From Terrabacter tumescens (GTDB lineage Bacteria > Actinomycetota > Actinomycetes > Actinomycetales > Dermatophilaceae), in the NCBI RefSeq assembly GCF_014646815.1, contig NZ_BMNZ01000008.1, positions 112,906-176,905 of the forward strand: a DNA stretch of 64,000 nt, in the 5' to 3' direction. The stretch's first letter is position 1. Every line of letters starts with the position of its first letter. Both the position numbers and the translations under genes were made by a program. The notes beneath the pieces are model-generated. The model had not been told where the DNA came from and did not search any database. It saw nothing but the letters and a program-made list of their open reading frames with translations. Of the stretch, positions 35,329 to 43,380 are shown piece by piece.

Positions 35329-35561
35329 TCAGACGTTGACGTCGAAACCGAGGTCGTAGTCGCTGGCTGCCCGGCCACCCACACCCCAGTTCTCGACAGC
35401 ACTCTCGCGCAACAGGATCGACACGCCGTCGCGTGGGATCCCCAGCTCCTCGAGTCGTTTGACGATCTCGCGGCCACGAGGGCGTCGTGCACCGCGTCGA
35501 TGATGGCCACCTCCTCCTCGGGCGAGTAGGACCTGCGGACCTCGATGAGGGTGCTCGGCGT
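35329..35561 (-). pseudogene. Tautomerase-family gene with lost start and internal deletion
   Basis: One frame encodes TPSTLIEVRRSYSPEEEV and then AIIDAVHDALVAA, the N-terminus of a tautomerase-family protein. A different frame encodes REIVKRLEELGIPRDGVSIL to GFDVNV, its C-terminus. About 60 central residues expected in full-length relatives are missing, and the join is out of frame near 35476. The expected ATG before PSTLIEV is ACG (35561-35559). The gene therefore carries at least three lesions. Confidence 0.7.
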
Positions 35562-35612
35562 GTGCCATGGATATCAGTTGCCACGCTCCGGTGGCCTTGC
35601 CAGCCTGACGTC

Positions 35613-36365
35613 ATGAGGTCGTTCGAGGAGCTGGTGGCAGAGGCGGAGTCGGCGGACGTCACCGGCTGGGGCTTCGGGTGGCTGGAGGGCCGGGCGACGG
35701 AGGAGCGCCCGCCGTGGGGTTTCGCGCGGCTGCTCGCCGGGCGCCTCGCCGAGGTGCAGTCCGCCCTGGACCTCGACACCGGCGGTGGCGAGGTCGTCGC
35801 CGAGGCACCCGCACTTCCGCCGACGATGGTGGTCACCGAGGGCTGGGCCCCGAACGCCGAGCGTGCGCGCCGGCTACTGGGGCCGCGCGGCGTGCAGGTC
35901 GTCGACACCGACGGCGGCCCGCTCCCGTTCGCCGACGGCACGTTCGAGCTCGTCACGGCGCGTCATCCCGTGCGGCCCGACTGGGCCGAGATCCGCAGGG
36001 TCCTGCAGCCGGGGGGACGCTACGTGGCGCAGCACGTCGGGCCGGCCTCGGCCTTCGAGCTGATCGAGCACTTCCTGGGACCCCTCATCGAGGAGCGCAA
36101 GGGCCGCGACCCCGAGCGGGAGGTCGCCGCGGCCGAGCAGCACGGGCTGGCGGTCGAGAGACTGGAACGGGCCCGGTGCCGGATGGAGTTCCACGACATC
36201 GGGGCCGTCGTGTGGATCCTGCGCAAGTGCGTGTGGTGGGTCCCCGACTTCTCCGTCGCGAGGTACGAGGACCGGCTGCGCGAGCTCGACGCCCAGCTGC
36301 GCAGCGGGCACCCGTTCGTCGCGCATTCGACCCGGCACCTCATCGAGGCCCGAGTCCGCCGTTGA
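35613..36365 (+). CDS. SAM-dependent methyltransferase
   Basis: This 250-residue class I methyltransferase has motif I LDLDTGGGEV and a following acidic strand (GVQVVDTDGGPLPFADGTFELV), the usual type 11 pattern, then RRVLQPGGRYVAQHVG. The C-terminal part is family-specific and may bind the acceptor. The substrate is unknown. It stands alone between a pseudogene and an orphan gene. Confidence 0.87.
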   Translation: MRSFEELVAEAESADVTGWGFGWLEGRATEERPPWGFARLLAGRLAEVQSALDLDTGGGEVVAEAPALPPTMVVTEGWAPNAERARRLLGPRGVQVVDTDGGPLPFADGTFELVTARHPVRPDWAEIRRVLQPGGRYVAQHVGPASAFELIEHFLGPLIEERKGRDPEREVAAAEQHGLAVERLERARCRMEFHDIGAVVWILRKCVWWVPDFSVARYEDRLRELDAQLRSGHPFVAHSTRHLIEARVRR

Positions 36366-36440
36366 CGCGGGGGCATCCCGTCGCCGCGACCTGGCAGCAT
36401 GACGCGATGCTCCACCGCCTGTCGCGGTGGGGTTGGCGCG

Positions 36441-36770
36441 CTACTTGTAGGTGAACGTGTACGAGTTGGCGACGGCATCGACCGCGGCCTCATCGAGCTC
36501 CGGATGGTTCTCGCCCAGCCATCGTTCGACGTTGCGCCCCATCTCCTGCAGGCTGGCCGTGTTCCACAGGGGAGGGCTCACCGCGTCGAGGTCGGCCAGC
36601 ATCGCCCGGATGCGGGGCACGACGACGTCGTAGGCGCGATCACCCAGCAGGTCCGCGACCCGGCGCTCGGGATCCCGCGCGTTCAGCACACCGGGGGAGC
36701 CCAGGTACGTCACCACAGCCCGGCTCAGCTCGACGTCGACCACCTGACCAGTCTGCCCGTCCTGTTTCAT
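36441..36770 (-). CDS. Unknown 109-residue protein
   Basis: This small, largely helical, soluble protein is not recognised. It begins MKQDGQTGQVVDVELSRAVV, has a DRAYDVVVPRIRAMLADLDA helix and ends ANSYTFTYK. It is divergent from the PLP enzyme at 36846 with only a 75-base gap. Codon usage looks normal. No signal or membrane segment is visible. Confidence 0.7.
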   Translation of the reverse strand: MKQDGQTGQVVDVELSRAVVTYLGSPGVLNARDPERRVADLLGDRAYDVVVPRIRAMLADLDAVSPPLWNTASLQEMGRNVERWLGENHPELDEAAVDAVANSYTFTYK

Positions 36771-36845
36771 CAGCCGTGCCGAAACCCGGACGCGTGGCGA
36801 GCAGCGCCGGGTCGGCTCGGCTGACGCGACGGCATACTGACGTGC

Positions 36846-37772
36846 GTGAAGGTCACCCGACAGGACGTGCAAGCCGCGGCGAACCGCATCGCCGGCCGGG
36901 TCAGGCGCACGCCACTGTTGCCACCGTCCGACGCCGATGCCGTGTGGATCAAGTGCGAGTTCCTGCAGCACTGCGGCGTGTTCAAGACGCGCGGGGCCTT
37001 CAACCGCCAGCTCGCGGCGCTCGAGGCCGGTGAGGTGGGCAGCTCGGGCATCGTCGTGGCGTCGGGCGGCAATGCCGGCCTGGCCCAGGCCTACGTTGCC
37101 CGCGAGCTCGGCATCACGGCCACCGTCTTCGTGCCTGAAGGCGCACCAGAGGTGAAGGTGAGTCGCATCCGCGGCTACGGGGCTGACGTACGGCACGTCG
37201 GACTCGAATACGCCGACGCCTACCGCGCGGCAACGGAGTTCGCCGACCAGAGCGGCGCGGTCTTCGCCCACGCGTACGACCAGCTGGAGGTGGCCGCGGG
37301 GGCGGGAACCATCGGCGAGGAGATCCTCGAGGACGAGCCCTCGATCGACACGATCGTCCTGGCCGTGGGCGGGGGCGGCCTGTATGCCGGGGTGGCCGCT
37401 GCCGCGTTCGGCCGGGCTCGCGTCGTGGCGGTGGAGCCCGAGCGCTGCGCGACGCTGCACGAGGCCATGGCCGCCGGTAGACCCGTGGACGTCGAGGTCT
37501 CAGGCGTCGCCGCAGACTCGCTCGGGGCGCGACGCGTGGGCGAGGCCGCGTTCGCAGCGCAGGCTGCAGAGCCACCCGTGTCGGTCCTCGTCACGGACGA
37601 CGACATCATCAGGGCCCGCACCGCCCTGTGGAACGACTACCGCATCGCCGCCGAGTACGGGGCTGCGGCTGCATATGCGGCGTTGCTGTCGGGGCACTAC
37701 GTCCCGGAGGACGGGGAGCGGGTGGCCGTGGTGATCTGCGGCGCGAACACCGACCCAACCACCCTCCCCTAG
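36846..37772 (+). CDS. Threonine/serine dehydratase-like PLP enzyme
   Basis: This 308-residue fold-type II PLP protein has the Schiff-base lysine in FKTRGAFNRQL, the ASGGNAGLAQAY substrate loop and the LAVGGGGLYAG phosphate loop. It resembles threonine ammonia-lyases or serine racemase-like enzymes and lacks an ACT regulatory domain. The start is a GTG, 7 bases after CATACT, which overlaps a GGCATAC word (36831-36837). Confidence 0.9.
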   Translation: MKVTRQDVQAAANRIAGRVRRTPLLPPSDADAVWIKCEFLQHCGVFKTRGAFNRQLAALEAGEVGSSGIVVASGGNAGLAQAYVARELGITATVFVPEGAPEVKVSRIRGYGADVRHVGLEYADAYRAATEFADQSGAVFAHAYDQLEVAAGAGTIGEEILEDEPSIDTIVLAVGGGGLYAGVAAAAFGRARVVAVEPERCATLHEAMAAGRPVDVEVSGVAADSLGARRVGEAAFAAQAAEPPVSVLVTDDDIIRARTALWNDYRIAAEYGAAAAYAALLSGHYVPEDGERVAVVICGANTDPTTLP

Positions 37773-37795
37773 GCCTCTCAGCGCCGGGACAGCGA

Positions 37796-38413
37796 CTACG
37801 GTCCCTGCGGATCGAACACGGTCTGCGAGTGGCCAATCTTCCTGAGCGTGAACGAGAAGTCGTCGGAGCGCCTCCCTCCGAGACGCACCGCGGACACAAG
37901 TCCCCCCTCGGCTACCAGCCTCTCGACCTCCGCCCGTGAGAGCCGGAGACCTTCACCGATGAGGCGCACCGGCCGGACGGGGATCCGCGCGGCAAAGCGG
38001 ACCACAACGTCGAGAGGCAGTGCTCCCGGACTGCCCGCAGCGTCGACGACGTCACGGTCGTGGCGCGGCGTGCCGGTGTCGAGTCGCCAGGCGTTCGCCC
38101 AGTCGAGCCGGATGTGGTTGCGCCGGCGCACGCCCGGATCCTGCAGCAGCTCGGCCGCCAGTCCGATGTCGTTGTGGTGCAAGCGATCCAGCAGCTCAGG
38201 CCGGGCGGCGCGAACCTTCGTCCGCTCGAACACGGTGAGCTTGGTGGTGTCTCCGCAGACGGCGCAGAGAGCGAGGAGCCAGGCGTCGAGGAGCTTGTGG
38301 TTGGCGTTGACGCGGAACTTGCCGTTCGCGTGGAAGCGGTCGGAGGCACACGCGTGACAGCGCCGGACGATGGTGGGCAGGCAGATGGGCACGACGGCCC
38401 AGTTCGTGGGCAC
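37796..38413 (-). CDS. DUF1062 family protein
   Basis: This 205-residue protein shows the DUF1062 pattern. It opens TNWAVVPICLPTIVRRCHAC, with a zinc-ribbon-like CHAC and a second pair CAVC, and contains NGKFRVNANHKLLDAWLL and TKLTVFER. The C-terminal section (GLRLSRAEVERLVAEG) looks like an S4-type or helix-turn-helix RNA/DNA-binding hairpin. The biological role is unknown. The start is a GTG. The gene is less GC-biased than its neighbours to the left. Confidence 0.85.
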   Translation of the reverse strand: MPTNWAVVPICLPTIVRRCHACASDRFHANGKFRVNANHKLLDAWLLALCAVCGDTTKLTVFERTKVRAARPELLDRLHHNDIGLAAELLQDPGVRRRNHIRLDWANAWRLDTGTPRHDRDVVDAAGSPGALPLDVVVRFAARIPVRPVRLIGEGLRLSRAEVERLVAEGGLVSAVRLGGRRSDDFSFTLRKIGHSQTVFDPQGP

Positions 38414-38851
38414 AGAGAAGCACCGGTTTCCCGTGAGAGGTTCGACAGCGAAAGGTGCGCGGCGCGCGGGGCGCGACGCTTGACGAATCAGCGCTCGAGA
38501 GGTCTCACAGGATGTGCATCGGCAGGTCCTCGGCTACAACGACCAGGGGCGACGGCACCGTAGCAACGCGCACGAGCGCGCTTCCATGAGTTTTCGTGTG
38601 CCGTGAAGACCCGAAAGACCTTGCTGCGCATCGGCACACATGGCCGGCCGATGGTCGACAATCCAGCCAGGAGACGCGGCCTTCCGGACTAGGTCATCTC
38701 GACCGACCCGGTCGGCGGGTGCTGAGACCTTCACGTCCCAGCCGGTTGGCCACGCCAAGGGCGAATGTTCACCCTCATGCCGAGAGTCGGACGTTTGAGG
38801 GCATACCACGGTGATGACTCGGATGTACAACTCAGCGTTTCCGGCGGTAGC
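38414..38851. other. Gene-free stretch upstream of toxin-antitoxin pair
   Basis: About 440 bases between the DUF1062 start and the antitoxin hold no reading frame with credible codon usage. The sequence is visibly less GC-rich (runs such as AGTTTTCGTG and GATGTACAACTCAGCG). It contains one GGCATAC word at 38810. The last 60 bases probably carry the toxin-antitoxin promoter. Confidence 0.5.
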
Positions 38852-38860
38852 ATGAATGGC

Positions 38861-39124
38861 ATGAGTGAGATCACCGTCAGCGACGCCAGGGCACGGTTGG
38901 CCGATGTCGTGGATGCCGCGCGCGTCGGGCATGACCCGGTGTACCTCACCCGTCGGGGTCAGCGCGTGGCCGCGGTCATCGACGCCGACGACCTTGACGC
39001 TCTGATCGCCTCCGCCGAGGACCTGGCCGACATCGAAGCCGCCAAGGCCGCCCGGGCCGAGGTTGCCGACGGTGAGGCAACGATTCCGTGGGAGCAGGTC
39101 AAGGCCGACCTCGGCCTGGCATGA
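38861..39124 (+). CDS. Phd/YefM-type antitoxin
   Basis: This 87-residue protein opens MSEITVSDARARLADVVDAA, the N-terminal DNA-binding fold of Phd/YefM antitoxins, with YLTRRGQRVAAVIDADDLDAL completing it. The C-terminal acidic tail would bind and neutralise the toxin. The stop overlaps the toxin ATG (ATGA). An ATG at 38852 would add three residues. Confidence 0.9.
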   Translation: MSEITVSDARARLADVVDAARVGHDPVYLTRRGQRVAAVIDADDLDALIASAEDLADIEAAKAARAEVADGEATIPWEQVKADLGLA

Positions 39125-39384
39125 CGTACCGGGTCGAGGTGGCGCCGGCGGCACTGCGTCAGCTGCGCAAGCTCGACCCTCCCGCCAGACGGCGCGTCCA
39201 AGCGGCCATCGAGCTGCTCGCTGATCAGCCGCGGCCGAGCGGGGCCAAGAAGCTGGTTGGCGGAGAGGGCGAGTGGAGGGTCCGTACCGGCGACTACCGG
39301 ATCGTCTACGAGGTCCACGACGACGTGCTGGTCGTCCTGGTGGTGGCCGTTGGCCATCGGCGCGACATCTACGAACGTCGGTGA
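39121..39384 (+). CDS. RelE/ParE-family toxin
   Basis: This 87-residue protein has the compact RelE fold: VEVAPAALRQLRKLDPPARR, then GEWRVRTGDYRIVYEVHDD and VVAVGHRRDIYERR. The basic and tyrosine residues at the C-terminus match the RelE catalytic region, so it is probably a ribosome-dependent mRNA endonuclease. It is translationally coupled to the antitoxin. Confidence 0.92.
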   Translation: MTYRVEVAPAALRQLRKLDPPARRRVQAAIELLADQPRPSGAKKLVGGEGEWRVRTGDYRIVYEVHDDVLVVLVVAVGHRRDIYERR

Positions 39385-39428
39385 CGAACGCCCGGTCCTG
39401 CCGCGGTGCGATCCGCCAGACTGCGGCC

Positions 39429-39953
39429 ATGGGAACGGTCCTGCTTGACCAGGTGATCGCGACGGACTACGGCCAGCTCGATCTCGGCTGGAGTAATGCC
39501 TTCGGCTTCGACGGGGACTTCGACCGGTTCTTCGCAGGGCAGGTCAACGGTCTTGTCGGCGCGGGGGATGACACTGGCGTGTATCTCAACCTGGCTCGGC
39601 GTTCGGGCGGTTCACGGGTGCGCATCGAACTGCTGGAGCAGGTGCCCGATCCTCGGCAGCAGGAGTGGGAAGACGTGGTGGAAGTCTCGATCGCGATTCC
39701 GGAGGGAGCGCAGCCTCGCTGGTCCTCGTGGGCGGGTGAAGACGGAGGACCGCTGCGCATCCCCGCCGGCACATATCGTCTACGGGTCAGCGCACGCGGT
39801 CGTGACGCGGGTCAAGAAGGAGAGTTCGCAGAAGGCGTCGTGGACACCTACCTGCTCGAACTCTGGCCAGCGCCAATCGCGCCGGACGCGATCGTGCGGG
39901 TGGGAAGTCACGACGCGGCCTATTGGCATGACGAAATCGGCGGCCGGCGCTGA
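39429..39953 (+). CDS. Unknown protein, possibly immunity-like
   Basis: This 174-residue protein is not recognised. It appears all-beta (VYLNLARRSGGSRVRIELL; GTYRLRVSARGRDAG) with many acidic residues and no membrane segment. A CAGACT box 6 bases before the ATG suggests leaderless expression. Its location among small orphan genes next to a toxin-antitoxin pair is reminiscent of immunity or anti-toxin proteins, but this is only context. Confidence 0.65.
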   Translation: MGTVLLDQVIATDYGQLDLGWSNAFGFDGDFDRFFAGQVNGLVGAGDDTGVYLNLARRSGGSRVRIELLEQVPDPRQQEWEDVVEVSIAIPEGAQPRWSSWAGEDGGPLRIPAGTYRLRVSARGRDAGQEGEFAEGVVDTYLLELWPAPIAPDAIVRVGSHDAAYWHDEIGGRR

Positions 39954-39976
39954 CGTCCGGTCATGCCGCATGGCCG

Positions 39977-40477
39977 TCACGTTCGTGGCGAATCGGATCG
40001 GGCTGCGTGAACGGCTCGGAGAGCCTCCACGGCATGCCTGCCCCAGTGGATCTCGAAGTGGAATCGCCACTCCCACACGGCATTGTCGACCGTCGGGGGA
40101 CCGCCCACGAGCGATAGACCAGCACGCAGGTCATGCCAGATGTCAGCCAGGTCATCGGCGAGCGGCAGGTTCACGACCTCAGGCTGCTGGTCGCCGCGCA
40201 CCTCCGCCGCGGTCCAGTAGTCACCGACGCCAGCAAGTATCTCGTTCAGCGCGACGTACCGCTTCCGCCACTCGCCGTAGCTGACCTCATCCGCCTCGAC
40301 GTCGTCCGACGGCTCAACCGCCGGAAGACGCACGACCAGCTCCAGCAACCGCGGGAGCAACACCGCCAGGTCATCGAGGACCGTAGCGCGCGGAAGAGTC
40401 TCGACGTGCTCGATGAGTTCGCAGTAGGAGCGGGCGACTTCGATGAACGCCTCAACAGGTTCGGAGGGTGAGGGCAT
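39977..40477 (-). CDS. DUF5063 family protein
   Basis: This 166-residue protein is helical and acidic, with EAFIEVARSYCELIEHVETL at the N-terminus, LPRLLELVVRLPAV in the middle and WEWRFHFEIHWGRHAVEALR at the end. This matches DUF5063, a family of unknown function often found beside accessory genes. It is convergent with the 39429 gene, with a gap of 23 bases. Confidence 0.78.
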   Translation of the reverse strand: MPSPSEPVEAFIEVARSYCELIEHVETLPRATVLDDLAVLLPRLLELVVRLPAVEPSDDVEADEVSYGEWRKRYVALNEILAGVGDYWTAAEVRGDQQPEVVNLPLADDLADIWHDLRAGLSLVGGPPTVDNAVWEWRFHFEIHWGRHAVEALRAVHAARSDSPRT

Positions 40478-40664
40478 AGGGGCCAGCCTTCGTCATGACT
40501 GGGATGAGTGCAAAGAGGGATGGCTGCACGGTGCCGCATCCACCCGTCACGGCACCGTGCGGCTGGCGCCGGTCTGGCCATTGTGGAAGGAGCCGAGCTC
40601 GTCCACCCTTCCCGGCTGCGTGCCATGAGATACTGCCGGATTCTCCGACTCTGGGAAGGTCTTC

Positions 40665-40994
40665 GTGTCCGACGTGCCGGTTCCTCGCCCCAGAGTTGTG
40701 TGTCTGTGCGGGTCCCTGCGCTTCGGCAGGGAGTTCGCTGCTGAGCGCGAGCGTCTGACGCTCGATCTGACGATCGTCCTGGCCCCTGAGGCCACCGACG
40801 TGTCCGTCTCGGACCCCTCGCTCGTCCGCGCCTTGGGAGAGCTGCACCTCCGTCGGATCGACCTCCCAGATGAGGTGCGAATCGTGAACCCCGGTGGTTA
40901 CGTCGGCGAGGCCACCCGGCGCGAAATTGCGTACGCCCACTCGTGGGGCAAGCAGGTGACGTACCTCCACCAACCTGCCACGGATGACAGCTAG
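40665..40994 (+). CDS. Nucleoside 2-deoxyribosyltransferase-like small protein
   Basis: This 109-residue protein has VVCLCGSLRFGREFAAER at the N-terminus and DEVRIVNPGGYVGEATRREI later. That is the Rossmann-like pattern of small DUF4406/DUF1937-type nucleoside deoxyribosyltransferase relatives. The GTG start follows GGAAGG. The activity is not proven. It is convergent with the remnant at 40991. Confidence 0.72.
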   Translation: MSDVPVPRPRVVCLCGSLRFGREFAAERERLTLDLTIVLAPEATDVSVSDPSLVRALGELHLRRIDLPDEVRIVNPGGYVGEATRREIAYAHSWGKQVTYLHQPATDDS

Positions 40995-41152
40995 ACGGGG
41001 CAGCGCTCGTGACTGCCCTCTCCCTCAACGGCGACCGGTGACACGTCAGACTTTGGCGTCGACGCAACCCCGGACTCGAAGTAGCCCAAGGCGAGGGCAG
41101 CCGTGTGGTCCGCGACGGCGATCGCGACGTCAAGGTCAGTGAGGAGTCCCAT
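40991..41152 (-). pseudogene. 5' fragment of an inositol-monophosphatase/HisN-like gene
   Basis: The frame begins MGLLTDLDVAIAVADHTAAL and continues to TPKSDVSPV. This matches the first 40 or so residues of HisN/IMPase-family phosphatases, where the motif normally continues as TEADRAVE. Here it runs into an unrelated 14-residue tail and stops. All catalytic motifs are missing. I read it as a truncated relic. Confidence 0.6.
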
Positions 41153-41253
41153 CACGCCCAAGGTATCCAGCGGCCGCCGTCCGTTCGGGGCAGCCCGAGG
41201 CAGGTCCGTGAAGTGATGGCCGGGCAACGTGCCGCCGGAGGCAGGTGGGGAGC

Positions 41254-41883
41254 TCAGAGAACGCCCGCGAGTCCACCGAACAGCGACATGACCAACAGAG
41301 CGGAACCGCTCCACAGCACCATGACGACCCAGCCCATGATCCGCGGCTTCGCACGGCTCTCGCGCCGAGAGGTCTCCCGCCACAGCCGTCGGAGCCGAGG
41401 CGTCGACTCCCAGCGGGGCTTCGAGCTCCCGGACGAGGTCACGAAAGCCAGCCGCCACCGCGAGCGCACCATGAGGACGTCGAGCGTGGCCCCCCGGCCG
41501 GGAACGACAACTCGCCTCGCGGCGACGGGCTCGAGCGGCACGGTTCGCCAGCCCAGCACGGTAGGAACCTCGATCATGCCCCCGTGCTCCCGGACGGCGC
41601 GCAGTGACCCGACGGGCAGCAGCAGGGCTGGAGCGAAGAGGCCGAGGACGAACGCAGTCAGCAAAGTCAGTTGCGGGATCCAGTGGTCCGGGACGCCCGC
41701 CACGTCCGCTCGTGCCGACTGCCACGAGGCACGGGACGTGCGGGCCAGGACGACCATCGTCGCCGCCACGACCAGCAGCACTCGGCCGCCCACGACGAGT
41801 ATCGGAACGCCGGACCGTTTCCTCTCTCGCGTCACGGCTTCCCCGACCGTGGAGCCGCCCCCGGAATCGCTTCCCACTGGCAC
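41254..41883 (-). CDS. Unknown membrane protein
   Basis: This 209-residue protein has three likely membrane helices, two in the N-terminal third and one at the C-terminus, around a cytosolic basic region (PRWESTPRLRRLWRETSRRE). A PH-like strand pattern (EVPTVLGWRTVPLEPVAARR) sits between. No family is recognised. It lies 6 bases downstream of the ATPase stop in the same direction, so the two could form an operon. Confidence 0.65.
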   Translation of the reverse strand: MPVGSDSGGGSTVGEAVTRERKRSGVPILVVGGRVLLVVAATMVVLARTSRASWQSARADVAGVPDHWIPQLTLLTAFVLGLFAPALLLPVGSLRAVREHGGMIEVPTVLGWRTVPLEPVAARRVVVPGRGATLDVLMVRSRWRLAFVTSSGSSKPRWESTPRLRRLWRETSRRESRAKPRIMGWVVMVLWSGSALLVMSLFGGLAGVL

Positions 41884-41889
41884 GGGCCG

Positions 41890-43158
41890 TCAGGACTGGG
41901 TGCGGAGGTAGCGCCCGAAGTGCGGCACCGTGAAGGCGATGAGGCCGCGCTCGCCGGAGTAGATGAGCCCCTTCTTGATCAGGGCGTCGCGGGCGGGCGA
42001 CAGCGACTGCGGCTTGCGCCCGAGCACGTCCGCCACGGCCGAGGTCGGGACAGCTTCGCGCTCGGTCACGCCGTCGCGAACGTATGCCGCGACGTCACCT
42101 TCCGCTGGACCCTCACCTTCCGAGTCCCCCTCCTGCGCAGGCGAGTTCACGAGGGCGGCATCGGCCATCGCCCGGAGGTACTCGCGCTCCGCCGGCGTCG
42201 CGCGCTCGAAGCGCGAGCCGAAGAAGCCGACGGCGAGCTCGGACTCGGCCTCGGGCACGGCGACGCGGATGTCCTGCGCGGTGACGGGCGAGCTGGGCGC
42301 GACGTCCCAGACCACCTTGCCGTACGCCTGGATGAAGTAGGGGTAGCCGGCGGTGACGGCATACATCTCGTCGAGGGCCTCCGGAGTGAACTCGCACCCC
42401 TCCTCCGAGGCCGGCCCCACGAGGGCGCGGTCGGCCGAGTCACGGGGCAGCCGGTCGATGCGCGAGTAACGAAACAGCCTCTCGGAGTATGACTTCGACG
42501 CGGACAGCACGGCCGGCAGGTGCGGCAGTCCGGCGCCGACGACGATGACGGGCAGCCCCGACTGCGAGATCTCGTGGCAGGCCGCACAGAGGGCGGACAC
42601 GTCCTCGGGGTCGAGGTCCTGCATCTCGTCGATGAAGAAGGCGACGCCCTTGCCGACGTCGGCCGCGAGACCGCCGATGTCGGTGAGCAGCTCGACGAGG
42701 TCGATCTCGATGTCACCGGAGTCGGCGCGCCCGGTGACGGCCGGCACGTCGATCCCTGGCTGCCACCGGTCGCGCAGCTTGGCGCCGGTCGGGGCGTCAC
42801 GCAGCGCGAAGGCCTTGATGATGCCGAGCACCTGGTCGATGTCCTCGCCGCGCGGGTGGCCGAGCTCGCGCACGGCCTGGTGGGCCGCAGCAGCGAGCGG
42901 CCGCCGCAGCCGTTGGTCGGGGCGCGCCTCGAACTTGCCTGTGCCCCAGTCGGCCCGGACGGCGGACGAGCGAAGCGCGTTGAGCAGCACGGTCTTTCCG
43001 ACTCCACGCAGCCCGGTCAGCACGATCGAGCGCTCGGCGCGGCCGCGGGCGATCCGCTCGAGCACGACGTCGAAGGTGCGCAGCTGCTCGTCGCGGCCGG
43101 CGAGCTCGGGCGGGCGCTGGCCCGCGCCCGGGGCGTACGGGTTCGTGATCGGGTCCAC
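41890..43158 (-). CDS. AAA ATPase with winged-helix tail (Orc1/Cdc6-like)
   Basis: This 422-residue protein has Walker A GLRGVGKT (residues 49-56) and Walker B FFIDEMQDLD, then a C-terminal winged helix (TSAVADVLGRKPQSLSPARDAL). This is the archaeal-ATPase/Orc1-like group used in mobile-element and signalling contexts. The GTG start is 8 bases after TATAGC, consistent with leaderless expression. The role is unknown; it may sense DNA or act as a regulatory switch with the membrane gene downstream. Confidence 0.86.
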   Translation of the reverse strand: MDPITNPYAPGAGQRPPELAGRDEQLRTFDVVLERIARGRAERSIVLTGLRGVGKTVLLNALRSSAVRADWGTGKFEARPDQRLRRPLAAAAHQAVRELGHPRGEDIDQVLGIIKAFALRDAPTGAKLRDRWQPGIDVPAVTGRADSGDIEIDLVELLTDIGGLAADVGKGVAFFIDEMQDLDPEDVSALCAACHEISQSGLPVIVVGAGLPHLPAVLSASKSYSERLFRYSRIDRLPRDSADRALVGPASEEGCEFTPEALDEMYAVTAGYPYFIQAYGKVVWDVAPSSPVTAQDIRVAVPEAESELAVGFFGSRFERATPAEREYLRAMADAALVNSPAQEGDSEGEGPAEGDVAAYVRDGVTEREAVPTSAVADVLGRKPQSLSPARDALIKKGLIYSGERGLIAFTVPHFGRYLRTQS

Positions 43159-43254
43159 GCTCGGAGGCTATATGCGTCTCTACGACAAACCTGAGACATC
43201 CGCAGAGAGCGGCATCGGCGCGTCGCGCCATCCCGGCCCCACACACCGTCTGCA

Positions 43255-43285
43255 TGGAATCCGAAGCCACTTGGTTCGGATTCCA
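43255..43285. promoter_or_regulatory. 11-bp perfect inverted repeat upstream of the ATPase
   Basis: TGGAATCCGAA (43255-43265) and TTCGGATTCCA (43275-43285) are perfect inverted arms with a 9-base spacer, about 100 bases upstream of the ATPase start. It could be an operator for the ATPase gene or a second hairpin of the pdxY terminator. The spacing suits a dimeric regulator. Confidence 0.45.
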
Positions 43286-43300
43286 CCGAATCAGGGCATG

Positions 43301-43347
43301 AAAAAGCGCCGTTCCGCACGGTCAGGGGTGGTCATGCGGAACGGCGC
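43301..43347 (-). terminator. Rho-independent terminator of pdxY
   Basis: On the minus strand, 13-base arms (43335-43347 and 43306-43318; GCGCCGTTCCGCA) form a GC-rich stem followed directly by five T residues. It lies 34 bases after the pdxY stop. It is the only hairpin with a clear T-tract that I noticed in the window. Confidence 0.85.
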
Positions 43348-43380
43348 GTTGCGACTATAACGCGCTTCTGGTCGAAACGG

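Noticed and set aside
38534..39430. 298-codon minus-strand frame
   Set aside because: It is antisense to the toxin-antitoxin pair and lacks any conserved feature.
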